Source of the DNA: an uncultured Opitutales bacterium
Lineage (GTDB): Bacteria; Verrucomicrobiota; Verrucomicrobiia; Opitutales; Intestinicryptomonadaceae
Direction of reading: 5' to 3'
Length of the DNA stretch: 64,000 nucleotides
Assembly: GCA_900545715.1 (NCBI GenBank)
Contig: URAJ01000004.1
Location: 42,217 to 106,216 of the forward strand
This document shows, piece after piece, positions 36,350-45,385 of this stretch. A program made the position numbers and the translations under genes. The notes beneath the pieces are model-generated. The model did no database searches. It had not been told where the DNA came from and saw only the letters and a list, made by a program, of their open reading frames with translations. Within the stretch, counting starts at the first letter, position 1, and every line of letters begins with the position of its first letter.

Positions 36350-37551
36350 CAGATTTTAAATATTTTCGCGATTTTCTCGGTTATTGACGAACCCTTTTCG
36401 CGCCCGCCATTCATTTCCTTCATCCTCGCGTATTCGAGGAGCCCGAGCGCTGTTGCGAATTCTTGGTGGCGCAGGTTTTCGGCTACGTTTGGCGCGAATT
36501 TCCCGAGGGAACACGGGCGCTCCAAAACCGCTTCCGCAAGCTCGCATATCCCGTTTAATTTCGACGTTCCGCCGGTCAGCACAATCTCTTTAACAGAGCC
36601 GTCTGAAAAATGCTCGATCATATCTTGGCGAAGCAGCAGAAACAGCTCTTCAAGGCGGGCCCTTATAACTTTATTTATGGCTTCAAGCGGTATTTTTCTG
36701 TCGCCTATCTGCTTGTCTCCCTGGCTCCAAAACTTTATGTCGCACTCGTCCTTTGTTATAATTGCCTTGCCGAAGCGCGTCTTTATTCTTTCGGAATTTT
36801 TTCTGCTGAGCCGTATCCCGAACGAAAGGTCGTTTGTAATGTGGTCGCCGCCTACGGGTATGACGCCCGCCTGGACGGGAAGACCGTTTTTATAGAATGC
36901 GTAGTCGCTCGTCCCGCAGCCGATGTCCACTACGAGCACGCCGTTTTCCTTTTGCGCAGGCGATGTGACTGTTATAGCCGATGCAAGCCCGGAAAATACG
37001 AGGTATTCAACTTCGAGCCCAAAACTTTGCACCACGTGCATTGCGGCTCTGATTTTTTCGCTGTCTCCGTGTATCATCCAGTATTCGGCTACTATCCTCG
37101 AGGCTTTTTCACCTATCGGGTCTGTCGTGAACCTTTCGTCGTCGAGGTAAAATCCGCAGCAAATTCTATGTATATAGCTTCTGCCCTCCGGCAGCGTTTT
37201 GCTTCTCGCGTCGTCCTTTGCCCTATCTACATCGCTTTTGCGGACAATCCCGTCCGAGCCCGCAACATTTGCCGAGCCTATGTTTCTAAAGCCCTGAATA
37301 TGCGTGCCGCTTATGCCGAGACACACGGATTTTATATGCACCGAGCATGAGCTCTCCGCCATTACTATTGCTGCCTGCGCCTGTTCGGCGGCTTTCTTTA
37401 CGTCTATTATATCGGCTTTTTTTACGCCGTCGGTGGCCGCCTGTCCGACTCCGACAAGATTGAGCATTTTATTGTCGACAATTTCCCCTATGAAAACCTG
37501 CATTTTGCCCGTGCCGATTTCAAGGGCTGCTATTGTTTTGCTGTCGCTCAT
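36349..37551 (-). CDS. ftsA: Cell division protein FtsA
   Basis: FtsA is the actin-like protein that tethers FtsZ to the membrane. The 400-residue protein shows the nucleotide-binding phosphate loops (ALEIGTGKMQVFIGEI near 10; VLVVDIGCGTSDYAFY near 205), the adenosine motif IVLTGGTSKLNGI near 325, and a C-terminal amphipathic helix (SITEKIAKIFKI) for membrane attachment. It overlaps ftsZ by one base and ftsQ by four. Confidence 0.95.
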   Translation of the reverse strand: MSDSKTIAALEIGTGKMQVFIGEIVDNKMLNLVGVGQAATDGVKKADIIDVKKAAEQAQAAIVMAESSCSVHIKSVCLGISGTHIQGFRNIGSANVAGSDGIVRKSDVDRAKDDARSKTLPEGRSYIHRICCGFYLDDERFTTDPIGEKASRIVAEYWMIHGDSEKIRAAMHVVQSFGLEVEYLVFSGLASAITVTSPAQKENGVLVVDIGCGTSDYAFYKNGLPVQAGVIPVGGDHITNDLSFGIRLSRKNSERIKTRFGKAIITKDECDIKFWSQGDKQIGDRKIPLEAINKVIRARLEELFLLLRQDMIEHFSDGSVKEIVLTGGTSKLNGICELAEAVLERPCSLGKFAPNVAENLRHQEFATALGLLEYARMKEMNGGREKGSSITEKIAKIFKI

Positions 37552-38444
37552 TTTTTTGTCTCGATTTTAACGGGCGCCCAGCCTTTCATCGATAGGTCTA
37601 TGCGCTTTATGACAGTTAAAGGATTTTCTTTCTGATAACGCAAGATATATTCGAGCCTATCAAATTGTTTTTTATATTCGCGCGGCGCAAAAATTATTTC
37701 TATGCCGGAGTCGGTGACAACTTTTAGAAGCGGCAGGGTTCTGCTTTCGAGGTTTGAGACGTCAATGAGCTTCCATGTTTGCGCCTCGGCTGGAATCTCG
37801 GAATATGCAAGCGCGAGAAATTTTGCGACTTTACCGGCGGAATCGTATTTTTTCGGCAGACTGCCGTCGAAATCGGGCTTGATTCCCTCGATTTTAGGCA
37901 TTGCGTCTATCATTTCAGGCTGTATGCACGCCGGCTCGAAAAATCTGCCGTCGGGGGTCATTATAAACATGCGCGGCTTACCCGATATTTCCGTAAAAAA
38001 CTTCATAAACGGTTTTAGCTCTGTGAGCGTTATTTTCAGGGCGTCTGGATACGATCTTTCCACCGCTGCGGATTCCACCTGCGATAGCGATTCAAGCTTT
38101 GCTTTGACCGCGAAAATACTTATGTCGCTCAGCTTCTGCCTCGCGGGAATTTTTAAGTATTCATTCAGCCATTTTGCCGTTATGTTTCCGTCAGTTTTAA
38201 ACTCTATGCGTTTTATTTCCCCGCTTTTTACGCCGAATATTTCCTCAAAAAATATGTTTTCGTATGCGTAATACGCGCCGTATCCGAGCGCCAGAAGCGC
38301 TGCTATCCCCAATGTGGCTCGCAGCCAAATCCATGCCACGCGGAGTTTAGCGCGCAGGGACAGCGGTATCTTCCGGCGCTTGCGCCCGTCGGAAGAATTT
38401 AAGTCCCGCCACGTGGACGGCTTCTGGGCTTTTTTTCTGGGCAT
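37548..38444 (-). CDS. ftsQ: Cell division protein FtsQ
   Basis: This 298-residue bitopic protein has a basic cytoplasmic tail (residues 1-37), one transmembrane segment (about 38-60), a POTRA domain (about 75-145, with IKRIEFKTDGNITAKWLNEYL) and a beta domain ending in RIDLSMKGWAPVKI. It links the FtsL complex to the division machinery. Sequence similarity in this family is low; position between ddl and ftsA makes the call firm. Confidence 0.88.
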   Translation of the reverse strand: MPRKKAQKPSTWRDLNSSDGRKRRKIPLSLRAKLRVAWIWLRATLGIAALLALGYGAYYAYENIFFEEIFGVKSGEIKRIEFKTDGNITAKWLNEYLKIPARQKLSDISIFAVKAKLESLSQVESAAVERSYPDALKITLTELKPFMKFFTEISGKPRMFIMTPDGRFFEPACIQPEMIDAMPKIEGIKPDFDGSLPKKYDSAGKVAKFLALAYSEIPAEAQTWKLIDVSNLESRTLPLLKVVTDSGIEIIFAPREYKKQFDRLEYILRYQKENPLTVIKRIDLSMKGWAPVKIETKK

Positions 38445-39365
38445 TTAGCGGTTTTTAAATCTTTTTATCGCGCCCTCGACGAGTTTTTCACAGAGCGCCT
38501 CAAATCCGTACCCAATGCACGAGGCGCTTTTGGGAAGAAGGCTCGTGGGGGTCATTCCCGGGAGGGTGTTTATTTCCAATACTGCGAACGACGGGGCTTC
38601 AGTATCGCGGACAATGAAGTCAACGCGGGCGAAGTCGCGGCAGCCGCAGGCGCTGAAAGATTTTTCCGCGGCAGAACGCATGGCGTCGGCGCAATGTTGC
38701 GGAATCTCTGCCGGGAATACGTATCGGGTCGCACCGGCAGTATATTTGCGCTTGTAGTCGTACACGCCGCCTTCTGGGATTATTTCTACCACTCCGGCCG
38801 CTTTCCCGTATATTACGCCCACTGAAAATTCCCGACCTTTAACGTATTCTTCCGCCATCCAAAGCCCTTCTTTTACGCTGTCGAGCGCACTGCGGGCGGA
38901 TATGAGGTCGAGCGCAACGCTTAGGCCTACGCTGCTTCCCTTGTCGGCCGGCTTTATTACGCAGCCGCCGGGAAAAAGCTCAGCGATTGTTTCCGCCGAA
39001 GGCTTGGCTTTTGCGTCGAATTCCAACGAGCGCGCGACGGGAACTCCAGCGAATTTTAACAGCGCCTTCGCGGCGGGTTTTACCATGCAAACGCGGCTCG
39101 ACAAGCTTCCGCACCCGGCGTATTCAAAGCCTGCCGAATCGAGCTGCGCTTGCAGCGTGCCGTCTTCGCCGTAGTCTCCGTGCATTGCGGGAAACACTAT
39201 GTATTCGTCCGGGCTTATTCCGCCAGGAAGCTCGTTTTTATCAAGCCTTACCGGGAGAACTTCAAAGTTTTTGGAAAGGGCGTTTGCCACGTTTTCGCCG
39301 CTTACGATAGACACATCCCGCTCTGGGGATATGCCGCCGCTAAATACTGCAATTTTTGGATTCAT
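38445..39365 (-). CDS. ddl: D-alanine--D-alanine ligase
   Basis: Ddl makes the D-Ala-D-Ala end of the peptidoglycan precursor. The 306-residue ATP-grasp protein has GGISPERDVSIVSGENVA at the start, FPAMHGDYGEDGTLQ, VIKPADKGSSVGLS, and the metal and substrate site VLEINTLPGMTPTSLLPKSA. The start overlaps the end of murC. Confidence 0.96.
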   Translation of the reverse strand: MNPKIAVFSGGISPERDVSIVSGENVANALSKNFEVLPVRLDKNELPGGISPDEYIVFPAMHGDYGEDGTLQAQLDSAGFEYAGCGSLSSRVCMVKPAAKALLKFAGVPVARSLEFDAKAKPSAETIAELFPGGCVIKPADKGSSVGLSVALDLISARSALDSVKEGLWMAEEYVKGREFSVGVIYGKAAGVVEIIPEGGVYDYKRKYTAGATRYVFPAEIPQHCADAMRSAAEKSFSACGCRDFARVDFIVRDTEAPSFAVLEINTLPGMTPTSLLPKSASCIGYGFEALCEKLVEGAIKRFKNR

Positions 39366-40600
39366 TTTATTTTATCTAAAAATTTTTTTGCCTCGAAATG
39401 GAAATCTCCGGCCCCTACAAGCGCAATGCGCAGCTCCGATTTTTTATCTAGCGCGTTTTGCACGGCCTTGAAAAAGTCTTCCGGTCCAGCAAGCTCTATG
39501 CGCGCGCCACCGGGCGCGTTTTTTATTATTTGAGGGCTTTCGCCGAGCGGATCGCGAATCTCGCTTGCGGCATAGACCGGAAGCACGAACACTTTTGCCC
39601 CGCAGGCGGCCGCCCACGCGAGCGTTTCCGCAAAGTCTTTTGCAAACCTCCGCGTGCGGGTATATCTATGGGGCTGAAAATAGACGATTGTTTCGGCGCT
39701 TGATTGAGGAAGGAAACGTTCGAGAAACGATTTCACTTCGTTCGGGTGGTGGGCGTAGTCGGACACAACTCTCAGTTTCCCGTTGTCGAAAATAGTTTCG
39801 TTGCGCCGCTGCAATCCGCCGAACCCCTCGAAGGCCGCCTTTGTGAAGGAGCCGTTTGGAAATGTCGCGCGCAGGGCGGCGAGCGCCATTTCGAGGTTCC
39901 GTTCAAAATAGTCTCCGGAAAGATTTACTGGCAGTGACGGAGTTTGTACTTTCGCAGCGGCGCTTTCCAATATCGGGTCGCCCGACGGGTACACGATCAG
40001 CCTTCGGGTGCGCGAAAATAATCGCTCAAACATTGCTTCGAGCTTTGTGTTGTCCGGGTAAGTATCTGTATGGTCGAGATCGGCGTTTAGCGCTACTGTC
40101 ACCTCCGGACTGAAAAGCTCGATTGTTGCGTCGCTTTCGTCTATTTCTGAAATTATCGGCTTGCCGGCGGGGCAGTATCTGTGCATTCCAAAATCGTTCG
40201 GGATTGCGCCAACGAGGTATCCGCAGTCGAGGGAAAGTTTGTTAGCGGCGTGCGCCAAGAGTGCGCTCACCGTGCTTTTACCGTGGCTGCCCGCGACTGC
40301 CGTCAATACGCGCGCAGAGCACAGTTCCGCCCAGCATTCACCGCGGCGGACTATATTGCGGGAATCGCAAAAGTCGGCGAATTCCCCGCGGCGCCTGTTG
40401 AGGGCGGAGCTTATGACGAGTTTGTCGTACTTGCCCGACGGCGGCGCAAATTTTACGCCGAGTTTTTCGAGCCTTTGCGCAAGGTCCGGATTTGGAACGT
40501 CGTCAAAACCCTCTATCCTGTTCCCTTCGTCTGCGAGAAACGCGGCAAGGGGAGCCATTCCCATTCCGCATATTCCGCCCATGTAATACCGTAAAGGCAT
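39362..40600 (-). CDS. murC: UDP-N-acetylmuramate--L-alanine ligase
   Basis: MurC adds L-Ala to UDP-MurNAc. The protein has GGICGMGMAPLA (nucleotide-binding start), AVAGSHGKST (ATP P-loop), SEIDESDATI, LNADLDHTDTY and the late VVSDYAHHPNEVKSFL. At 412 residues it is shorter than most MurC proteins. Mpl-type murein ligases share motifs, but position in the dcw cluster favours MurC. murB, usually next to it, is missing. Confidence 0.92.
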   Translation of the reverse strand: MPLRYYMGGICGMGMAPLAAFLADEGNRIEGFDDVPNPDLAQRLEKLGVKFAPPSGKYDKLVISSALNRRRGEFADFCDSRNIVRRGECWAELCSARVLTAVAGSHGKSTVSALLAHAANKLSLDCGYLVGAIPNDFGMHRYCPAGKPIISEIDESDATIELFSPEVTVALNADLDHTDTYPDNTKLEAMFERLFSRTRRLIVYPSGDPILESAAAKVQTPSLPVNLSGDYFERNLEMALAALRATFPNGSFTKAAFEGFGGLQRRNETIFDNGKLRVVSDYAHHPNEVKSFLERFLPQSSAETIVYFQPHRYTRTRRFAKDFAETLAWAAACGAKVFVLPVYAASEIRDPLGESPQIIKNAPGGARIELAGPEDFFKAVQNALDKKSELRIALVGAGDFHFEAKKFLDKIK

Positions 40601-41700
40601 TAGCCGACCTCCGTTTTGCGGGCGATCTCTTTTAGGTCGTCTATTATTTTAGATGTGTCGTTGAGCGCGTCAACCCGCGCGAGGTTTTCCTCCATAGTGC
40701 GCCTTAGCCCCTCGTTTTCCATGAGCCATATAACTTCGTCGAAGAGCCTGTTTAAATCGTCCTGCTCGATGACGGCGCATCCGCCCTGCTTTTCAAAGCA
40801 TCTGGCGTTTTCTCGCTGGTGGTTGTCGGCGGCGAAGGGGTAGGGGACTATGACAGACGGAAGCCTGCACCGCGCGAGCTCCGCTATTGTGCCGGCGCCT
40901 GCGCGCGCGACGGCGACATCGGCAGCCGACATCGCGGACGCCATATCGTCGCAAAATTCGAGAAACGATATTTTTTTATCGCCAAATTCTTTCGTAGATA
41001 CGGTTCTGTCTGAAAATATTTTTTTGCCTTGCCCGCACACGCACAACACATTTATGCCCTTTTCCGCGAGCCTATCAAAATTGTGGAATGCCCATTCGTT
41101 TAGGGCGAGTGCCCCCTGGCTTCCGCCGAGTACGAGAAGCAGTTTGCCTCCGTCGGGGAAGCCGAACTTTCTTCTGCATTCGCCCTTTGGCAGCTTTTTT
41201 ATTTCGCTTCTTACCGGATAGCCGGAATATTTTACCTGCCCGCCCTTGCGCCGCGGAATCCTCACTCCGTACGGAACGTATATGCGCTCGGCAAATCTGC
41301 CAAGCAGCCTTGTTGCCTTGCCGGCGCGGCGGTTTGCTTCGTGGAGTATCAGCGGAACTCCGAGACTGCGGGCGGCAATCGAAAATCCGAGGGAGTTGAA
41401 TCCGCCAAAGCTTATAACGGCGTCGTACTTGCCTTCGGAGATGACTTTTCTGCCGAAGCGCACGGACTTCGCAAGCTCTGAAAGAAACTTGCAAAATCTC
41501 GCGGGATTAAGCGAAAACGCCACTCCCGGCGCTTTAATGATATGGAGGTTTGAGTATTTTCTTACGAGCCTTGAATCGACCTCTTTTTGGCTGATTACAA
41601 AGCTCGCTTCGTCGCCCGCATCGATTAGCGCCTGCCCAACGGCAAGGCCCGGCGCGAGGTGCCCTCCGGTTCCGCCGCAAAGAATTATAAATTTGCTCAT
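40600..41700 (-). CDS. murG: UDP-N-acetylglucosamine--undecaprenyl-PP-MurNAc-pentapeptide GlcNAc transferase
   Basis: MurG adds GlcNAc to lipid I, giving lipid II on the inner face of the membrane. The 366-residue GT28 protein shows the glycine loop GGTGGHLAPGLAVGQAL, a second loop LVLGGSQGALALNEW, ARAGAGTIAEL and PYPFAADNHQRENA. It overlaps ftsW by four bases and touches murC. Confidence 0.96.
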   Translation of the reverse strand: MSKFIILCGGTGGHLAPGLAVGQALIDAGDEASFVISQKEVDSRLVRKYSNLHIIKAPGVAFSLNPARFCKFLSELAKSVRFGRKVISEGKYDAVISFGGFNSLGFSIAARSLGVPLILHEANRRAGKATRLLGRFAERIYVPYGVRIPRRKGGQVKYSGYPVRSEIKKLPKGECRRKFGFPDGGKLLLVLGGSQGALALNEWAFHNFDRLAEKGINVLCVCGQGKKIFSDRTVSTKEFGDKKISFLEFCDDMASAMSAADVAVARAGAGTIAELARCRLPSVIVPYPFAADNHQRENARCFEKQGGCAVIEQDDLNRLFDEVIWLMENEGLRRTMEENLARVDALNDTSKIIDDLKEIARKTEVG

Positions 41701-42824
41701 AGTTCTCCTATTTTAATTTGAGTCGGTTTGCTCCACCGTCTAAGGCAGTTTAAAATCAGCCCTGTGAATGCGAACATCGCCACGAGATTGGAGCCTCCGT
41801 AGCTTATAAAAGGCAGTGAAATGCCCTTCGTGGGCATAAGTCCCGTCACTACGCACATATTAAAGAGCGCTTGAAGAATTATCATCATAACCGCCCCCGT
41901 CGCGAGTGAGAATTCAAATAGATTGGGGGCTTTTCTAAGCGAAGCAATCGTTACGAAAAACAATATGGCAAATGCGAGCACAACTGAAAGGGTTGTAAAA
42001 ATTCCAAGCTCCTCTCCGACAATCGCGAACACAAAGTCAGTGTGCGCCTCCGGCAGAAACGAAAGCTGTTGTCTGCCCCTGCCTATGCCGCTTCCAAAGA
42101 TGCCGCCGGATCCGAATGCTACTATTGCCTGGTAGAGCTGGTATGAGCCTTCCGCCTTTGTCCCCTCGACATCGAGAAAGCTCATTATTCTCGTCATTCT
42201 TACCGGGTTAAGATATATAAGTATGCAAAAGATAGCTCCGAGCGGCGCGAATACTGCAATTATTTGCGAAATTTTTGCCCCCGCCAAAAATATCAAAATC
42301 AGCCCTACTAGCCCGCATAGAAAACACGTCCCGTAGTCGGGTTCGAGTATTATCGGGACGCAGAATAGCCCCACTATTATAAGGGGTTTAAAAAGCCCGC
42401 TAAAAAAATTTTTTATTTTGCGCTGGTTGTCGTACAGGTAAGATGAGAGAAAAATTATCAGCGCGAATTTTGCGAGGTCGCTTGGCTGGGCGACTATCGG
42501 GCCGATTTCAAGCCATCTGCGCGAGCCGTTAACTTCTTTTCCCACGTGGGGTATCAGTACGAGTATTAGAAGAATTACGGTTATTGCCGCTATCGGGATT
42601 GAGAGGCGTTTAAGCAGGTCGATATCCACAAATGTGGCAACTATCCCGGCGCAAAGAGCGATGCAGAGCCATACAGACTGTTTTGAGACTATGAAATACG
42701 GATCCGCGCGGTTCGTGCCCGCGCTCATTAAAATGAGCAAACCGAGGACGCTTAGAAAGGCGACCGGAAAAAGTATGCCCAACCAAGCGCCCCGATATGA
42801 ACTTTGTGCGTCCGGGGCGTTCAT
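41697..42824 (-). CDS. ftsW: Peptidoglycan glycosyltransferase FtsW
   Basis: FtsW polymerises septal lipid II with FtsI. This 375-residue SEDS protein has about ten transmembrane segments. Family segments include GSRRWLEIGPIVAQPSDLAKFALIIFLS, EPDYGTCF, GSGIGRGRQQLSFLPEAHTDFVFAIVGEELG and the last GISLPFISYGGSNLVA. It is 12 bases after the LysM gene. Confidence 0.95.
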   Translation of the reverse strand: MNAPDAQSSYRGAWLGILFPVAFLSVLGLLILMSAGTNRADPYFIVSKQSVWLCIALCAGIVATFVDIDLLKRLSIPIAAITVILLILVLIPHVGKEVNGSRRWLEIGPIVAQPSDLAKFALIIFLSSYLYDNQRKIKNFFSGLFKPLIIVGLFCVPIILEPDYGTCFLCGLVGLILIFLAGAKISQIIAVFAPLGAIFCILIYLNPVRMTRIMSFLDVEGTKAEGSYQLYQAIVAFGSGGIFGSGIGRGRQQLSFLPEAHTDFVFAIVGEELGIFTTLSVVLAFAILFFVTIASLRKAPNLFEFSLATGAVMMIILQALFNMCVVTGLMPTKGISLPFISYGGSNLVAMFAFTGLILNCLRRWSKPTQIKIGEL

Positions 42825-42836
42825 TTAGGAGGGCCG

Positions 42837-44063
42837 TTATATTTCTATCACGGGTATTGTTTCGGATTCGACAACAGGCGCTGCCTCCTCTTGCGGGGCA
42901 GGCTGCGATGTCTGGGAAGACTGGGAAGGCTGAGCGGGAGTTGTCGCGCTGCTTGATGAAGCGCCCTGGGCGTCCGACGTCACGATTATTTCGTTAGCCG
43001 GAGATTGCGCCTGTGTTTGCTGTGCAGGCTGCGCGGGTTGTGCGGAAGATTGTGCCGCCTGCGCAGCGGCAGGTTTTTCAATAGTGATGCTCGCCTTTGC
43101 AGGGGCGGCGTTTTTGGGGGCGGCGGCGGTTGAGGCGATGATTATTTTCTGCCCTGCGCGGATTTTGCGGGGATCGGATATTCCATTGCGCTTGCATATT
43201 GCAGAAACGCTGGTGCCGTGCTTTCTGGCAATGACGCCGAGAGTGTCGCCGCTTTTTATTTCGTATGTAATTTCGCCGTTTGCCGCAGCGCTATTTTGAG
43301 ACTGCTGGGCTGAACTCGCCTGCTTTTTTGCGGAGGCTTTGGGGACGATAAGCTTTTGCCCGATTTTTATATTGTGGTTTTTAAGATTGTTTATCGACAT
43401 CAGTTGGCGCACGGTAGTCGAGTGCCTTTTGGCGATTCTGGAAAGGGAGTCGCCGCTTTTTACGACATACGTTTCGGCTTCGGAGGAGACTTGGGCATTT
43501 TCGTGCTCGGCCGGCTTTTGTTCAGGCATTGAGGAAACTTCGCCGGAGGCGGGGATTTTTATTTCTTGCCCCACTTTGATTACCGAGGAGCGGTTGAGGG
43601 AGTTTATTTCCATAAGCTCCGAGAGCCTTACGCGGTGTTTTTTCGCGATGGTCGAGAGGTTGTCGCCTTTTCTTACGACATAAATATTTTCTGTGGCTGG
43701 GGCAGGCTTGGGTTCGGGCTTTTCAACGGAGGGCTTTTCTGGGGCTTTTTCCTCCGACGGGACGGCCGGTTCTTCTTTTACGAGAACTTCGCCGGCATCT
43801 TCTGTTTTTCCCATATTCCAAGCGGGTCGGGTCGGGGCTACGCGGAGCGCGGGGCTGCCTTCGGGAGCGAGCTCTGCTTCCCTAACGGACACCTCCGCCT
43901 CTTTCTGCTCGGCGGGAGCTATTGTTGTGACCTCCTCGACAGTCGTCTGGGCTTTCGCCGCGGGAGCTTCCGGTTCGGAGCTGCAACCCGCCTGCACGAG
44001 AAGCATGCTTATTACGCCTATATGCAGCGCTAATACTGCCGTAATTGCCACTGATTTTTTCAT
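42837..44063 (-). CDS. LysM-repeat lipoprotein in the dcw cluster
   Basis: This 408-residue protein starts at MKKSVAITAVL. A lipobox (LVQAGC, Cys27) predicts lipidation. An acidic and Pro-rich linker is followed by three LysM domains (about 128-171, 199-241 and 266-310), each with the xYxVKxGDxLxxIAxxH pattern, then a long Ala/Gln/Ser/Pro-rich tail. LysM domains bind the GlcNAc-MurNAc backbone. Location between murD and ftsW suggests a role in septal peptidoglycan, but no catalytic domain is present. Confidence 0.88.
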   Translation of the reverse strand: MKKSVAITAVLALHIGVISMLLVQAGCSSEPEAPAAKAQTTVEEVTTIAPAEQKEAEVSVREAELAPEGSPALRVAPTRPAWNMGKTEDAGEVLVKEEPAVPSEEKAPEKPSVEKPEPKPAPATENIYVVRKGDNLSTIAKKHRVRLSELMEINSLNRSSVIKVGQEIKIPASGEVSSMPEQKPAEHENAQVSSEAETYVVKSGDSLSRIAKRHSTTVRQLMSINNLKNHNIKIGQKLIVPKASAKKQASSAQQSQNSAAANGEITYEIKSGDTLGVIARKHGTSVSAICKRNGISDPRKIRAGQKIIIASTAAAPKNAAPAKASITIEKPAAAQAAQSSAQPAQPAQQTQAQSPANEIIVTSDAQGASSSSATTPAQPSQSSQTSQPAPQEEAAPVVESETIPVIEI

Positions 44064-44098
44064 ATGTTTCCCCTTAATTTTGCCTTCTATCTTTAATA

Positions 44099-45385
44099 TT
44101 ATTTTAAATTCTTCAAACACAAAACTTCATTTTGGAAAGATTTCCCTCTATCCGCGTACCCCGCGAACATTCCGAAGCTTGAAAATCCGGGGCTAAATAG
44201 GACGTTCCCGCCTTCGCCCGCCATTTTTGCCGCACATTCCACCGCCTCTTTCATAGATTGGCATATTTTGGCGTTGAAGCCTGCAGCGTTAAAAATATTC
44301 GCCAATTTTTCGGCGGTCTGGCCTATCAAAACCGCTCCCGAGGCGACTTCCATGACTTCCGAAGCAAGCTCCGAAACATCGCACAGCTTGTCCTTCCCGC
44401 CGCCTATCCAGACGAGGTTTTTAGCCCCTGCGAGTTCGCGCAAAGCGGCGACTGCCGCGTGGACGTTGGTCGCTTTTGAGTCGTTGTAAAATTTTATTCC
44501 GAATTTTTCGCAAGGCTCTCCAAACCTGTACTTGGGCAGGCTGAATCCTTCTGCTGCCTTTGCGGCGGCCCAGCCTATTCCAAGCTCCTTCAAAAATTCG
44601 AATGCCATAGAGTAATTAAGCGATTGCACAGACGTGTCGAAAGGTTTTGGACATTCGCGAGCGTCGATTTGCGGGGGGATTTTTGCAAAATCCGGAATTT
44701 TAAATCCATACTCTTTTGCGGCTTCAAATACGTCGGCTCCCATAAAAAGAAGCTCCGATTTTAGATTTTTTACGAGATTGAACTTTGCCGAGAAATATTC
44801 GCGCATATCCGTGTGCCAGTCGAGGTGGTCCGGGGCGAAATTTGTCCAGAGCAGGGCGTCGGGGCGCAGAAACTCGAGCCGCGATGTCTGGAAGGAGCTC
44901 AGTTCGCAAACGGCCGCCGTTGTTGACGTATCGTCCATTTCGGCGCAGAAGGCCGAAAGCGGCTTCCCGATATTTCCGGCTGACACCGCATTTATCCCCG
45001 CTAAATTGAGGGCTCTTTCGAGAAACGAAGTGAGGGTAGTCTTGCCGTTGGTGCCAGTGACGGCGTAAATTTTCCCGCTCCAAGCGAGCGCTGAAAGGTC
45101 GGGCTCGCATATTGCGCGCGCGCCGGCCTTTTCGGCGAGTTGCACCCATTCGTGGTCGGGGCGAAACGCCGGCGAGTAAACTGCGAGCCTATGCTTTTTT
45201 GCCGAGCTTTCGTCGAAGATTTTTTCGCAGGAGCCGCCGCCGTTTTTATCGTACACGACAACTTCCATACCGGCTTTTTCCAGCAGGGCTTTCGCGGCTT
45301 TTCCGCTCGTGCCGGCGCCGAAAACGGCGGCGCTTTCGCCGCCGCACAGCTCGGATATTTTTGCGAATTTGAAAAAGTCTTTCAT
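44099..45385 (-). CDS. murD: UDP-N-acetylmuramoylalanine--D-glutamate ligase
   Basis: MurD adds D-Glu. From the ATG at 45385 (stop of mraY overlaps as TAATG) it has 428 residues. Features are AAVFGAGTSGKAA, the P-loop AVTGTNGKTTLTSF, ELSSFQTSRLEFL, TNFAPDHLDWHTDM, FYNDSKATNVHAAVAAL and LFSPGFSSFGMFAGYADRG. All key segments are intact. Confidence 0.96.
   Translation of the reverse strand: MKDFFKFAKISELCGGESAAVFGAGTSGKAAKALLEKAGMEVVVYDKNGGGSCEKIFDESSAKKHRLAVYSPAFRPDHEWVQLAEKAGARAICEPDLSALAWSGKIYAVTGTNGKTTLTSFLERALNLAGINAVSAGNIGKPLSAFCAEMDDTSTTAAVCELSSFQTSRLEFLRPDALLWTNFAPDHLDWHTDMREYFSAKFNLVKNLKSELLFMGADVFEAAKEYGFKIPDFAKIPPQIDARECPKPFDTSVQSLNYSMAFEFLKELGIGWAAAKAAEGFSLPKYRFGEPCEKFGIKFYNDSKATNVHAAVAALRELAGAKNLVWIGGGKDKLCDVSELASEVMEVASGAVLIGQTAEKLANIFNAAGFNAKICQSMKEAVECAAKMAGEGGNVLFSPGFSSFGMFAGYADRGKSFQNEVLCLKNLK

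Noticed and set aside
35370..36359. 329-codon plus-strand frame opposite ftsZ
   Set aside because: It is the shadow of a GC-biased gene; ftsZ motifs are clear on the other strand.
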